From Terana coerulea (lineage: Eukaryota > Basidiomycota > Agaricomycetes > Polyporales > Phanerochaetaceae), in assembly GCA_024811115.1 (NCBI GenBank), contig JAKOGH010000670.1:146262-210261 (forward strand): a stretch of DNA of 64,000 nucleotides. The letters are read 5' to 3'. The notes beneath the pieces were generated by a model. That model worked only from the letters and a program-made list of their open reading frames with translations. It searched no databases and was not told the origin of the DNA. Positions within the stretch are counted from its first letter, which is position 1. The number at the start of each line of letters is the position of its first letter. The translations under genes were made by a program, and so were the position numbers. Positions 21,081-33,045 of this stretch are shown piece by piece.

Positions 21081-24000
21081 ATGTCTTCACCACCACCACC
21101 CGAAACACTGTACATCGCCGCCGCCACAAATCGCTTTCAACATGCTTCAGACGTATCTGGATCTCTTATAGCTTATGGCTCGTCAACGCTTGTCGCGCTC
21201 TGGGACACTGCGGTGCGTGCAATGACTCTGTCTTTCGGACCAGTGAACTAGATTCTCAAGGTTCAGTAGGACGTCCAAGATAAGGGAACACATACAACGT
21301 TACCAGGGCATAAAGGACTTGTTACCTGCATAAGATTTATATCAAACGAGATTCTTGTCTCAGCCGACGACAAGGGAGCATTGATCATTTGGAGGCACAG
21401 TGGAGAACAAGTACGCAGCAGTTTAAAGACCCTAGCAGAAGTTCTGACCGTTTTCCGTTGTTTAGTGGAAGAGTGCGCTGGAGACATCTGCACACAAGAA
21501 AGCTATCTCCGCTCTTGCAGTCCACAAAGACCTCATCATCACTGGAGCCTCGGATTCTGTGGTAAAAGTGTGGCGGCTATCGACCGGTCCGCAATCTGGT
21601 ACGGCATCCTTACGCTGCATAAGTTTATTCACTCAACAACTCTCCTCATAGTTGGCATGGTTGAGTCTCAGTCAATTGACTTCAAGAAAAGATACCCGCT
21701 TACGGTTGCACTCAGTCGTCTACCGCAGTCTGAAGGTCAGTCATCCGCACATGATGCGAATCGAAGCGCCTTACATGCATGACAGCCCTAATACTCGCTA
21801 TTGGTGGCACTGATAGAAGTGTTCATCTATGGGTCCGATCTGACAACTCTGTAAGTACCGCTGTTGAGACTGCGCCTCAGATATTCACCTCTTTTGCACG
21901 AACGGTTAGTTTGTCCCGTATCTCTCACTTCCCGGGCATGAAGACTGGATCAAGAGCCTTTCATTCTATCAAAACAAAAAGGATACGGAAATCTTAGTGC
22001 TAGCTTCTGGCTCTCAAGACGCGACTATCCGACTGTGGAATGTCGAACCACACACGCGCAAGCAACCGTCCGCGACCACTAAGGACGGCTCGGATCCGTT
22101 GAGCGATGACTTGCTGGATGCGTTTGAAGCATCACTCGGGGAACTTGAAGACTCCGAAGAAGGAGGTCGGCAAATATCCCTGAAGAGACACATGCTCACA
22201 GTAAAGACGAGGGCGGGTAGGTGAGTCAGCGCACTGTGCACGCCATAAAATCTTCCTCACAGTTGGACAGCCAGGAATCCTTCACTGTGACGTTCGATGC
22301 ACTTCTGGTCGGACACGAAGCCGGTATTACCAATTTGTCGTGGAGGCCACAATCGGAGGCCTTCACTGAGCCAACCCTGCTCTCTACATCTACAGATTCG
22401 TCTGTCATCCTCTGGTCTCCTTCCACAGTCTTTGGCTCCTCTCAAAGCGGGACTACGAGTATCTGGATCAACAGGCATCGCTTTGGAGACATCGGCGGGC
22501 AGAGGCTCGGCGGCTTCGTCGGTGGGTTGTGGGCTCATGGCGGTAGCGAGGCTCTTGCCTGGGGCTGGAGTGGTGGCTGGAGGCGCTGGCGCTGTACTGG
22601 CACCACCAACTCCGAGACGCAACCTGAAGAATGGACTGAAGTAGGTGCTATAACCGGGCACAACGCACCTGTCAGAGGGCTCTCATGGAGTCTTGACGGC
22701 GGATACTTGATCTCCACGAGGTGTGTTCTTCATTTGCTCGGGTCGAAGTGAGACCAATTATTTGCTTCCAGCGTAGATCAGACCACACGCATACATGGAG
22801 AAGTCGTTACCGAAAACTCGAGGTCATGGCATGAGATCAGTCGGCCGCAAGTGCATGGATATGACCTGCTTGGAGTTGCTTTCTTGGATGCATTACGGTT
22901 CGTCAGTATCGCGGATGAGAAGGTGGCCCGCGTATTTGAGGCGCCTAAGGACTTCGTCGAGAGCGTGAAGTCCCTGGGCGTGGCTGACCTTGACGCTAAC
23001 GCCGTAAGCATACGCCGAATTCTTTAGCCAGCGCACTGGACTCACTATATGCGCAGGAGGATCGTCCGCAAGCAGCCACAGTACCACCACTAGGCCTCTC
23101 GAACAAGGCTGTCACCGACCGTAAGTGCGAAATGTAACGCACACGGAATGAATGTGATACTAACCTCTGTGATACTGAAGCCAACGCCTCATCATCCTTC
23201 CAACTTGCTCGTGCCAAGAGGAGACCGTTCGAAGGAGAACTCGCGGCATTTACTCTCTGGCCAGAGATAGAGAAGGTGTTCGGGCACGGTTACGAGGTAG
23301 GCTACTTAACGTCTCTGGCGTCGCACCTTCTTGACTTGTGCGCTTGGATAGTCTATAACCTTGGCGGTCTCTACCTCCAAAGGTCTTGCAGCCACGGCTT
23401 GCAAGGCGACATCTCCGGAACATGCTGTAGTCCGTGTCTACGACACCGCGAAATGGCAGCCTGTCGGCGAGCCCCTTCCTGGCCACCAACTCACCGTCAC
23501 CAGTATCGCGTTCAGTCCGGATGATCGTTACATACTTTCCGTATCGAGAGATCGGACATGGCGGCTGTTTGAGCGAAGGGACGCTGGTGGTGAGCACCGC
23601 ATTTGCTACTGAAGATTATTTCTCTGAAAATCTGCTCAACGTAGAGGGCTATGTACCCGTGGCAGCTGACAAGTCGCACGCCCGTATTGTTTGGGATTGC
23701 GCTTGGGCAGACGAGGGTGACGTCTTTGCCACAGCATCTCGTGACAAGACGGTAAGTTTCTCAGACAGTATCAGCGAGCTAACGTGATGACTAACGCTTC
23801 CAAACCATTAGGTCAAGATTTGGCACACGAAGTCGCTGGGGAGTAAGAAGTGGTCGGCAGAGGCCACCCTGAATCTGCCCGACGCTGCGACGGCCGTTAG
23901 CTTCTTGCCCGCGGACCGAAACCAAATGTGAGTGTTGGTACGACTACGGACTCGTCATTCTGTCTAAAATCTTTGCCAAGGCGCCACCTGGCCGTCGGCT

Positions 24001-24261
24001 TGGAGTCTGGCGAGATCGTAATCTACACAAGCGCAATCGACGCGTCGCATGAGTGGCGGCAACACCTGACAATACCATCACAGTAAGTCTTACCCCTCTG
24101 GCAATCCTCAGGATCCTGACTTCGGCTCAAGGCTCGCGCACGTCGGGCAAATCCATCGGCTGGCTTGGCGGCCAGGTCAGCATGGGGAGGCAAAACAATT
24201 GGCTAGTTGCAGCGAAGATGGTACATTGAAGGTATTAGGTGTCCACATCAGAACAGACTAA
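21081..24261 (+). CDS. ELP2: Elongator complex protein 2 (WD40 propellers)
   Basis: Subunit of Elongator, which modifies wobble uridines in tRNA. Start MSSPPPPETLYIAAATNRFQ. Two WD40 propellers can be followed: SLIAYGSSTLVALWDTA, LPGHKGLVTCIRFISNEILV, DLIITGASDSVVKVWRLS, LILAIGGTDRSVHLWV, VLASGSQDATIRLWNVEP, HEAGITNLSWRPQ and TLLSTSTDSSVILWSPS. The stretch INRHRFGDIGGQRLGGFVGG followed by EALAWGWSGGWRRW is diagnostic for ELP2. Then ITGHNAPVRGLSWSLDGGYL, HEISRPQVHGYDLLGVAFLD, EIEKVFGHGYE, LPGHQLTVTSIAFSPDDRY and a final blade AHVGQIHRLAWRP to LASCSEDGTLKVL. A dozen or so short introns. No indel noticed. Confidence 0.93.
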
Positions 24262-24489
24262 GCAAACGCAGACCGGTATGTATCATTTCCAAGAAGGAGC
24301 TATCAGTATACAGTAGGGCAGCATGCCCGAGCCAAGGTAGTGAAACAGTCAGTAGAGTGTTTAAGGGTATAACACAGTAGGGTGCCAGAGGCGTCTTGAT
24401 GGAAACAGCAAGCAACTAGCACGAAGACGACACAGCAGAAATCGAGAGAGCGAAACTTAGGGATACAAGAGAATCACGAGGCCGGATCG

Positions 24490-27400
24490 TCAGAGGATAT
24501 CTCGAAGGCTTGCAGGTACTTCGGGCTGCGGAGCAAATGTTAGCACTTCGTTGTTGGAGAGAACGTAGAACACTAACGCATTTGATCCTGAGTAAAGGAA
24601 AGATAATTAGTATCTCAAGTCGGAATAATCCTACGCGATATTACTCACTTATAAAAACACTCTATTGATCGAAGCATCTCCACGTCTCCTCCAGTAGCGG
24701 TCACGAAGTTGACCACGACACCGGGTCTGGAGTAGCCTGTGGCAATGGCGGGGTTCACACTGTGAGAGTACATTAGGATATATACGAATGCGAATATCGT
24801 CGTACTCACCGGTGGGCGTATTCTTCCACGGCTTTCGGCAAGTCATAGTTGATCACCAGCGGGACTTGCGGCACGTCACCGGACTTCACCACAACATCGT
24901 ACAGGACGAGAACCTTTACGGCGGGCTGACGTATCATACCAGCTGACGGGTTACGGAACTTGTTCAGGGCGGCCAAGCGTGTCCCGGTATTCATCTCATT
25001 GGACTGTCAACTGGATCAGCGACTGGCAGGTCCGTAAAACAACGCTCTCACTTACCAATGGTACCACCTCTAATCCGCGGCTTGCAAGCTTGTAGACGAC
25101 CGATTCGAGAGAGGTCAATCCACCGACATGGATGATGGCGTGCGTAAGGTCGACGTCATCAAACAGATCCGCCAATGCGTCCAGCTTCCACTCCCTGGCT
25201 TGCTGTGTCTCGGCGGTGGACGTTACGCCCCTTCCGGACCCGATGATTCCGGTGCTACCTTGAGGTAGGGAGGCGTCAGAGCGTCCGGCACCGGCCGTGA
25301 ATGCGAGGTAGAGATAAAACTGGCGCAGTCCACGAGCGTTTTGGCCCGTCTCGGTCGAGGTAACGTTGCCGTCGCGACGGACGAGGACGCGGACAGGTTC
25401 GCGCAGCTGGATGGCGTTGGCTAGGTTCAGGACATCTTGAGGAACGGTGTTTGAAAATAGCGCGGTCTGGCGGTCAATGGGCTGAGGAGTTCCATTGGGT
25501 ATGTCCGTGGGCGGCGACGTAGCAATCGTGGACAGTCTCCTCTGGTTGAGGAATGGTGCATTCAAAGAGGACGTAGAGCCGTTACCTTCGAAGACGTTGT
25601 AGAGCGGAGGCGAAGTCCCATTTGAATTCAGAGAAGTCGAACTGGCATTGAGGGGTCGTGAGCGAGGCGTCGGTAATAATTTTACAATGTTGAAGACGAA
25701 GTCTTGCAAATTCCGCGCGATCAGTTGGTCGACCTCGTCGAGCACCAGGAACCGGACTTCAGAGCCGGAGATGCCTCCGGGTGAGGTAAACAGAGCGTGC
25801 AACTTCTGTGGCGTGCCGCAGATTATATGTGGCATATTCTGATGCAGGAGTCGCAACTCCGGTGTGAGATCGCTGCCCGCTGAGGTCGTGCCGACGCCGA
25901 GGGCAGAGCGCACACCGATGGGTCCGCCTAGGTCTCGTATCATCCGCTGCGCCTGCGTGGCTTGATCAACGGTCGTAGATATCATGATCACCAAGGGTCC
26001 GTGCATCTGACCGCGATTGGCTCCGTACGTTACGGCTATGTGAATGGCAGGTATCACGTACGCCGCAATACGTTCCTGGGTGGGGGCGCCTGGGCGATTA
26101 TATCTGAGCCCCGAAGGAGGAAAAGGAAGCGCACGCTGCTGAATCTTGTTGGGCGGACCCACACTGGATGGCGATATATCAGTAGAGTGGCGAAAGAGGC
26201 GGCTGGTGTCACTCACCCGAAGTTACTCAGAGACCGCAACAGCTCTGGAGCAAGAGGCAGCTGCTCCCATTTAGATATTACAGGACCCCCGTCACGAGTC
26301 GACGCAGACGAAGTGGAGTCGATGGTCTGACATGTTACAATGAGATGGAGCGAAAGAAAGGTTACTGGACACATACCGCTGTCGAGTCCCTTCGGAGCAA
26401 CCCAGAAACGGAACGTCGCTTGTCCCGCATGCCATTATCAACACGCCCCAAGGGACCTGTCAACTGTTCGGAGGAACGCATAATATCCAGGTTACCGGTA
26501 GACCAAGTGCGCGTAGGGGGAACGGGTAGCCTCGGACCAGTGCGTCCAGGGATGCCCAGACCCGCGGCCGCCTGTGGCGGCAGCATCCCGCGCATAGCGA
26601 GCAAGTCGTTTGGCTGCGGACTGTGTGATAGAACGGCGCCGTTCGGCGCATGTTGGGTTTGCATAGCCAGAAGCTGATCAACCGAGGTGGTCAGAGAGTT
26701 GAGTCGATGGGAAATCACCGAAATGTCGTCCTGTGGCGCAGGCTGATTTGGTGGGATGTTTCCTACGATGGAGCCGCGATGTCCCGTAAATCCATTGGGC
26801 TGCGGCACTGAGAACGAGGGTCTCGCAGAGGGAGCGAATGGATCGCTGAATTCCGGAGGAGAGTTGACGGCAGCCTGGGTGACCTGAGCGACGGCTCGCT
26901 CTATGAGGATGTTGACCTTGCGGTCGATATCTTGAACCACACGTTGTACCTGGCTTATGGCCCTCTCGTGGACATCCAATCGATCCAGGACATCACGGAA
27001 CAGGGCCGAGTTTCTGAGCTGAGCGTCGAAGGTAGCGGCAAGGTCTCCATTCGATATGAACATACTCCCGGAGTCGAGAGACGACGCGGGCGAAGAGGAT
27101 ATGACATGGTTGTGAATCGAGGTGAAAGAGCTCGTACGCGAGTTCGGCTCTGTCGCAACAGGAGGGGTATTGTTTGCTCGTTCTCTAGCGCGTCCCATAA
27201 TAGTCGAGTAAAACGTGTTCTGTTGGTACGACCCGTTGCTGGCGAGTGGTCCAGGTGTCTCAGCCTCACCATCTGGGTAAACCTCCGGAATAGCCGACAT
27301 GCTTGCTTCTCTCAAACTGTTCCTCTGCACCATAGCGAACGGTCGCTCTGCATCCAACTGGACGATCCCGGGCGAATGACGCGACAGCTCGGCCGGCGAG

Positions 27401-27666
27401 TGGTAATCGTTCAATTGACCATTTCGGGGGTCAAGATTCTCTGCCTGTGGGGGGCTAGGCGACGATTTGACTGATCTGAATTCCGAAGGGGAGATGGATA
27501 ATGTGGAGGAAGAGGCATTGAACCGTTCGCGGCTGTTGTGACGGTGTAAGAGGGACTCGAGGCCTCTCCCATCGTCTTCCTTGTTGAAACTACCTCCACC
27601 GGGGAAGAAAGGGGTCGAAGTAGGGTTCAGCGACGGACTCGCCGACATCGTGTTCATCCCAGCCAA
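24490..27666 (-). CDS. Degenerate eIF4A-like DEAD-box protein with long N-terminal extension
   Basis: Start MAGMNTMSASPSLNP at 27666. The first 430 residues are Ser/Pro/Asn-rich, with a predicted coiled coil (LFRDVLDRLDVHERAISQVQ, then VVQDIDRKVNILIERAV). Exons then join WEQLPLAPELLRSLSNFG to VGPPNKIQQRALP, a good Q-motif. The helicase core follows but catalytic motifs are altered. Walker A (AxxGxGKT) reads RPGAPTQERIAAYVIP. Motif II is LDEVDQLI (DEVD). SAT is replaced in ALFSNTVPQDVLNLA. Motif VI (HRxGRxxR) reads YAHRVNPAIATGYSRPG. Motif V-like VINYDLPKAVEEYAHR is kept. A loop (about residues 190-260 of the core) is inserted between motifs II and III. The C-terminus uses a 10-nt microexon (24578-24587) between introns and ends PEVPASLRDIL. 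ATPase activity is doubtful; an RNA-binding or scaffold role is inference. Confidence 0.82.
24578..24587 (-). other. 10-nt microexon of the DEAD-like gene
   Basis: Splicing ...TAT AA | G ATC AAA TGC | CCC GAA GTA gives FYKIKCPEVPASLRDIL, which aligns with the eIF4A C-terminus. The acceptor is tactcag and the donor gttagt. Confidence 0.6.
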
Positions 27667-28209
27667 CAGGTATTAGAGCTTGCGACGATGAGACGGCAAG
27701 CCACTATACGGACAGCGCATCAGCACGGGCAACTGTCGATTCTGGACGACATCCATACCCGATGTTCCCTGACTACAATCACTCCAAAGGGTCCATACAG
27801 ACGGTCCTAAGCGTTGTGCGGGGTGGTTGTCGATGTAGCCTGCGACCGGGGATGGGGGTTGGAGGCGGGAATGGTTTCGCCCAACGTTCCCGAAGCGCGA
27901 GCGTCCGCTTTATCAATCACGCCTTGCGGTTCAGACGAGATGTATGATCACATCCGAATCATAACCTCATATCATTTCAGAGACAAACTGCGACAATGGA
28001 ATGTGGACCAGTCTACATATGTACACTGCAACGTAATACAACAGCGGAAAAGAGCGTGGGGGCTCAAGGCAACGAGGATTTAGTGGGTGGACGGGAAACG
28101 GCGACCACTTATCTGTATGGGATTCAAATTGGACTGGAGGCCATCACAACACGCTGCCAGAAATCTTCGGCGGGGAGGCAAGGGCCTCGCAAATCGTCAT
28201 CCTCAGGAG
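27667..28209. other. Intergenic, DEAD-like gene promoter
   Basis: About 540 bp. Overlapping forward open frames (27762-28286) have no domain and overlap the RRM gene's 3' end. No repeat or RNA gene seen. Confidence 0.45.
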
Positions 28210-29083
28210 TCAGAGTCGCCGAGACTCCGGATAAATCTCCTTCGGGGATGGCGTATTCGCGTCAGGCAACTGAGCTCGCTTTATAGCCTCAGCTGCCGTC
28301 AAACAACCAGTTTCAGGGTATAGCTTGGAGTCTTGTAAGAAAACCGTGCGGTCGACCGTGAGACGTCTATGGGCAAAAGTAAGCACCCTGCGCCTTCGTC
28401 ACCGGATCGTAAAAGTGACACTAACCTCAAGGCGTTGCACACCCGCTTTGCCGGGGACGACCGAGGTGCTCTACCTTCGATTTGGGCTTTTTGAATTTCC
28501 ACAGCTTCTTGCTGCTCCGGAATGTCCATAAGGTGACGAGAGACCTACGGAACCACACAAGAGTCAGCAGTTATGTCTACACCTACGGAAATTGTATGAC
28601 TTACCACGAGCGGGCGTCCACGATGAACAGTACCATTTGCAGCTAGGGCCATGCGGGCCATCGGGAACCTCTTGTAGACAACAACAGCATATATGCGGGC
28701 AGTATCGAAGTACTCATCCTTAGGCATTACAGCATAGTTGGTTGTAGACCCGCTTATGAGGCGAATTGAGACAGAAGTGACAGTGCCGTACTCTTCGAAG
28801 ATTTCCTTGAGTTCTGATTCACTTGTGCATGCATCCAACTGAAAGCATCATCAGAGAATTGCTAGAAAGGAACAGTCAATCCTCTCACATTGCCCACGTA
28901 CACGTATCCTTCCCGATACGCGACTACAGTTCGAATGGTTTCCTTCTTCTGTCCCATTCGTACGGTCTCTTTGATCTTCCCGGGGACAGAAGAGCCGTGT
29001 ACCGTAGTCTTCTTGCCACTTGATGATATAGACGAGGAGCCACCATCTCGATGTGCTGCTACGCCCGTAGTCCTGTCCCGCAT
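28210..29083 (-). CDS. Single-RRM RNA-binding protein
   Basis: Start MRDRTTGVAAHRDGG at 29083. A Ser/Lys-rich N-terminus leads to one RRM: EGYVYVGNV (RNP2-like), then ACTSESELKEIFEEYGTVTS, YFDTARIYAVVVYKRFPMAR (RNP1-like, degenerate) and LAANGTVHRGRPLVV. Downstream exons read MDIPEQQEAVEIQKAQIEGR and, after an intron with donor gttagt, RLTVDRTVFLQDSKLYPETG to the stop at 28210. The C-terminal charged segment is conserved in look but not assigned. Function unknown; RNA binding follows from the fold. Head-to-head with FMC1. Confidence 0.72.
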
Positions 29084-29417
29084 CTGTGATTCTTTTGTGT
29101 CAGATAGAACTTACCCCAAGCAATATGACGGCGGCGTCGAGGGCCCGGGCTTGAGGTTGAGGTTGAGTGCGGTTGAGAGAGATTTGAACAGAAGCCCGTA
29201 GTATTTATCTTCTCGGTGGTTCCATGACGATCAGGGCCACAATCACCTCTGGCCACCCCGCCAATGTAGAAAGCCAATGGACGGAGGCAAACACGCACGG
29301 GCGTCCAACCTGAGTGATCCGTCACCACGTGCACTGTGACCGGGCCCTGTGACACACTGTAAGTTCGTACGCGGCAGCGACGACCTGAGCAGAAACACCC
29401 ACCAGAGGACATTCGTG
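29084..29417. promoter_or_regulatory. Divergent promoter, RRM gene / FMC1
   Basis: 334 bp between divergent starts. The RRM leader may contain a very short intron (gtaagt to cacag) ending right at its ATG. Confidence 0.4.
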
Positions 29418-29863
29418 ATGTCTTCCTCGAGTCTGGCGACCTATCGTTCGATCGTTAGGGAGTTCAACAGAGCTGTCAGTGTCCATATGTCTTCGCGGAC
29501 GATCCTTTCTTATGCTCATGGTAGGCCCTCGCACCTCGTGCCACTAGGAATACCGTCCTCCAAGCCAACTTCCGAGAGGTATTTGAGGAGAGTCTCCGCC
29601 AAAGCACGAGTTCGGAAGACAACATAAAGTTGCATCAAGACCTACAGAATGCAGTGACCTTTATGCGCTCGCAACGCATTCACAAGGTGTGTGAAGCTGT
29701 GATTGTGTTGTCGTCCAAGCTCGGACCTGACGGTGGTGTCTAGGAACTTGTGGATCGCTACAACCCGCTGCACGACTTAACCGCTGAGGAGCGCATCAAG
29801 GCTACTGCGCGGCGCGTTGGTCTTGACATGCCTATCGAAGCAAAAGGCGAAGAGGAAAGCTGA
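29418..29863 (+). CDS. FMC1: FMC1-like mitochondrial F1-ATPase assembly protein (LYR family)
   Basis: Three exons, 29418-29520, 29565-29686 and 29744-29863, sum to 345 nt (114 residues) and stay in frame with introns of 44 and 57 bp. Exon 1 gives SSSSLATYRSIVREFNRAV (LYR-like start). Exon 2 gives ANFREVFEESLRQSTSSEDN and LQNAVTFMRSQRIHK. Exon 3 gives ELVDRYNPLHDLTAEERIKA and TARRVGLDMP, matching the C-terminal VGLxxP of FMC1/C7orf55. FMC1 helps assemble or stabilise F1 at high temperature in yeast. The 44-bp intron is the shortest in the window, so that junction is less certain. Confidence 0.78.
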
Positions 29864-30162
29864 GCACCCGCAGTCGCCTTCTTCCAAAATGTGGCGCTTT
29901 GGTCAACCCATGAAATCAGAGTTATGCGAGTACGTTACCCTGGAAGATGTCGATGGTGCGAGTGTACGGGTGAAAGCGATGTCTTGATCTTCGTTGTGCT
30001 CATGAATCAGACTATGCGTACAGCGCGTGGAGATGGTGCACTAGAATACAGATGGTACTTCTCAGCAGTACAAAGTAGAATATACTGTACCGGATGAGCT
30101 AGTATGGAGGGTCGACATCGGCTCGAGGTTTTACCTGGATACAGGACGGTGCGATGAGAAGA

Positions 30163-30648
30163 TCAAGTCGCGCGTTCATTCTTGAGGTGCCTCTCTGTAT
30201 ATACAAAGGCCGTGTCAGCATAAGAAACCAGACTAGATGGCAAGATACTTATGATATATAGGACGTTGTTGCACCTGAAGGAAATACGTTAGGAGTAGCA
30301 TATATGCGAGGTATTAACGTACTCACCGAATGAAAACTTCGCCCAGTGCACCGTTGGACTTGCCGTCCTGGAACTCCTCAGTGTTGGCCAGCTATCAAGT
30401 ATATCAGGCAATGTCACAGTCGTGCATAGGAAGCCAACGCACCTGGAGATTCATGTACCCATCCGTGCTGACCAGGAACCCCTTGTATTCTAATCCCCAC
30501 TTCAGCCTGACGTAGACCGGCTTGCCAGTCAATTCCTGCATGAAAGGCTTAGGGTTGACGGGGTTGACCTATCCATATCCATGCGAGCTATCAGCAATTA
30601 TGATCGTGCAACAAAGGAGGGAGTGACAAAGGCACGCACGGCGGACAT
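30163..30648 (-). CDS. SMX3: Small nuclear ribonucleoprotein F (SmF)
   Basis: Sm-ring subunit of spliceosomal snRNPs. Exon 1 encodes only MSA; an intron follows directly (GCC|gtgcgt). Then [42 protein letters not shown], next exon [20 protein letters not shown], and CNNVLYI. Sm1 and Sm2 motifs are complete. The end is unresolved: after NVLYI the text reads atcataagtatc (plus 30245-30257), where a donor with one more G (gtaagt) would be expected, giving a last exon starting after tatatacag with [11 protein letters not shown]. The 3' end given is the first stop in an alternative frame and is approximate. Confidence 0.85.
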
Positions 30649-30800
30649 GGTGGTCGTCGTTCAACGAGGATACACGTGCGGACTTCCAAAGGCGCGCAGA
30701 GCATCATACATATAGCTGAGCCACTCTCCACGTCCCGGCGACGTCCCAAATTTCCCCCTCTCACGGCAGGCCCGAGCACCCTGCCTCACACACCCCTGTC
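30649..30800. promoter_or_regulatory. Divergent promoter, SmF / NC2-beta
   Basis: 152 bp between divergent starts; C-rich near the NC2-beta start. No TATA box. Confidence 0.5.
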
Positions 30801-31464
30801 ATGTCGGACAACGAAGGGCATGGCGGCCTCCCACCGTCTGACGACGACCTCTCGCTCCCGAAGGCGACCGTAGCTAAAATGATCAACGGTGAGAACACGT
30901 TGTTTTTGAATGGCTGCCTCGCGCCCGCGCTGACATGAACGGCTTCGGTGTATTGCAGAATTCCTCCCGAAGGATGTCGCGTGCGCGAAGGAGACACGAG
31001 ACCTCATTATCGAATGTTGTGTAGGTGAAGACCCTCTGTGCTCAATGTCCCTTGACGCTGAGCTAACCTTCGCGACAGAATTCATACACCTAATATCCTC
31101 GGAGGCCAACGAGATCTGTGAACAAGAGTCCAAGAAAACCATTGCTCCGGACCACATTATCAGCGCCTTGAAGGTTCGTCCCCGCGGGATCGCTTGCATG
31201 TTGAGGCTGAACCGTCTCTATAGCGTCTGGGCTTCAATGGCTTCGTCTCTGAGATAGAAGACGTCCTCAAGGACCATAAACAGCAGCAGAAAGTGCGTTT
31301 GTATCTCACAGTAGCTATCATACGATATTAATGTTGCATCCCAGGACCGGGAGAGGAAAGTCTCGAAATTTGAAGCGTCTGGCTTGACGGAGGAAGAGCT
31401 TGCGCAACAGCAGGAAGCCCTATTTGCTCAGAGCCGCGCGAAATTTCAGAACACTCAACAATAA
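30801..31464 (+). CDS. NCB2: Negative cofactor 2 beta (Dr1), histone-fold TBP regulator
   Basis: Histone-fold subunit that, with NC2-alpha, binds TBP and represses RNA polymerase II start. Reads MSDNEGHGGLPPSDDDLSLP, then KATVAKMIN joined to ELLPKDVACAKETRDLIIEC, EFIHLISSEANEICEQESKK, TIAPDHIISALK and SLGFNGFVSEIEDVLKDHKQ. All are diagnostic for Dr1. The tail is Glu/Gln-rich (TEEELAQQQEALFAQSRAKF). About four short introns. Confidence 0.93.
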
Positions 31465-31617
31465 ACGTTCTGTCCTTTTGCCGCTTCTCAGTCTTGCTCG
31501 GACTGTCGTCCCTCGTTTCGCATCCCTCTTCCTAGCTCGCGGACGTCCCTCTACGATGGACATATCAACGACTCTTCTGTAAGAATACATTTCGCCTCAT
31601 TGCACTATTGATATGGC

Positions 31618-33045
31618 CTATTGTAATTTATCATCGATTTCACCTGTATCCAGTAGTAGTCTTTGCAACCTCAACTTTGGCGATTCTCCGTTCCAAAGCT
31701 CCAAAGTGGTGCCGTCGTCATGTGTCAAGGAAGGGAGCCCTTCCTGCTGAATAATGAAAGATGCAGAAACAGTTGCATACAGAACCGCTGGTACTGATGT
31801 TAATAACCCCGTCTTGCAATGAAGCCATGTACGGCACTTACCCAGGTAGACATCTCCGTTGGCTAGCTGTAGACCCGCAGCCAGTCCTCCTAGGAAGGCA
31901 TTGCCAGCACCTGGCGAGAGAGCGTCAGCTGCAGCGAGATAGCATATAGCGGTGAGGTTCAGGCACCGCACCTGTCACATCTACTACATGCTCTGCCTCA
32001 TCCGGACCCCAGAAAGCCGGTACCCAGCGTCCACCCTTTGCACGCGATGAGATGTAGGCCCCCATGCTACCGCTTCGGATGATGACGAATCCTGAGCCGT
32101 CTGGGCCTACACCCATATCCAGAAACTTCTGGCATGCGAGCTCCACCAGGTTCTCTGCCGGTGGACCTGGGATAGAAAGTATCGAGAGTGCTTCTTCGGC
32201 ATTGGGACTAGAACATAGTGCCAAACGTCAGCATACCTTGCGCAGCCAAGTTCAACGAGGAATTACCTGAGTATAGAGATAGATGGCAGAACCTCTACCA
32301 GGGCAGGTAGCTCTTCAGGTACACACCTGTCCTGACTTGTTGCTCAGGCGGGGAAGGTAGCAGACTCGCGTGGACACGCACCGGTATCGGCTCATATATC
32401 GTTATCGGAACCCAGCTTCGAGTCGCTTTTACTTCAGACACAATGGCTGCCGCCCTGGAAGGCGAGCAAATGAAATGCAACGATGTCGGTCGCTCAAATG
32501 CGGTGCTTGCTAGGTCATTGGGAGTGATTCGTACGCGAGGCGTCAGATACCGGAAGCTTGTGTGCCGAGGTCAATATATGCTCACAGGGACGGTGTATTA
32601 GACGTACTCACCCACGAATGTCGCCCTTGTACTCATTCAACGCTCTGGTTGTACCTCTGGCTGCATCGTCCCTGTATAGCCACATCTCTGCTCCATAGCT
32701 GTCTAATTTCTTCTGGATCTCGTCGGGGAAGTCGTGTCCTCGGTCCACTATCATGCCGACCTCTGTGGGGGTAGCCTTCACAGTGATACAATGAAGTCAG
32801 GTCCATGAATAGAGACCTAATGGGACTTACTAACCATATCCGAGCACCGATATTGGCGTAAGTGCCTCCTCCACCAATCTGATCGTCTACTGAGCAGGCA
32901 TGCAAGGTCGTCTGCACTTTTCACTGACCTGTGAAGGCAGCGTCCTGCTAGTAGGTTTCCCATCCTCGTCCAGGTAAGAAAACTCGTCTATAATGAACAT
33001 TCCAAGACTGACGAAATGCCGTCTGTTAGCTGTGGTTGTCGCCAT
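31618..33045 (-). CDS. MAK32: MAK32-like pfkB/ribokinase-family protein
   Basis: Start MATTTANRRHFVSLGMFIID at 33045 (FxSLGMFIIDEF is the MAK32 signature). Then GGGGTYANIGARIWL, VGMIVDRGHDFPDEIQKKLD, AEMWLYRDDAARGTTRALNE, KFLDMGVGPDGSGFVIIRSG and the pfkB C-terminal motif VDVTGAGNAFLGGLAAGL. In classical PfkB sugar kinases this last motif is GAGD, where Asp is the catalytic base. Here it is Asn, so kinase activity is uncertain. Yeast MAK32 is needed for stable maintenance of the M1 killer dsRNA; its reaction is unknown. Head-to-head with a phosphopantetheinyl transferase (205 bp). Confidence 0.85.
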
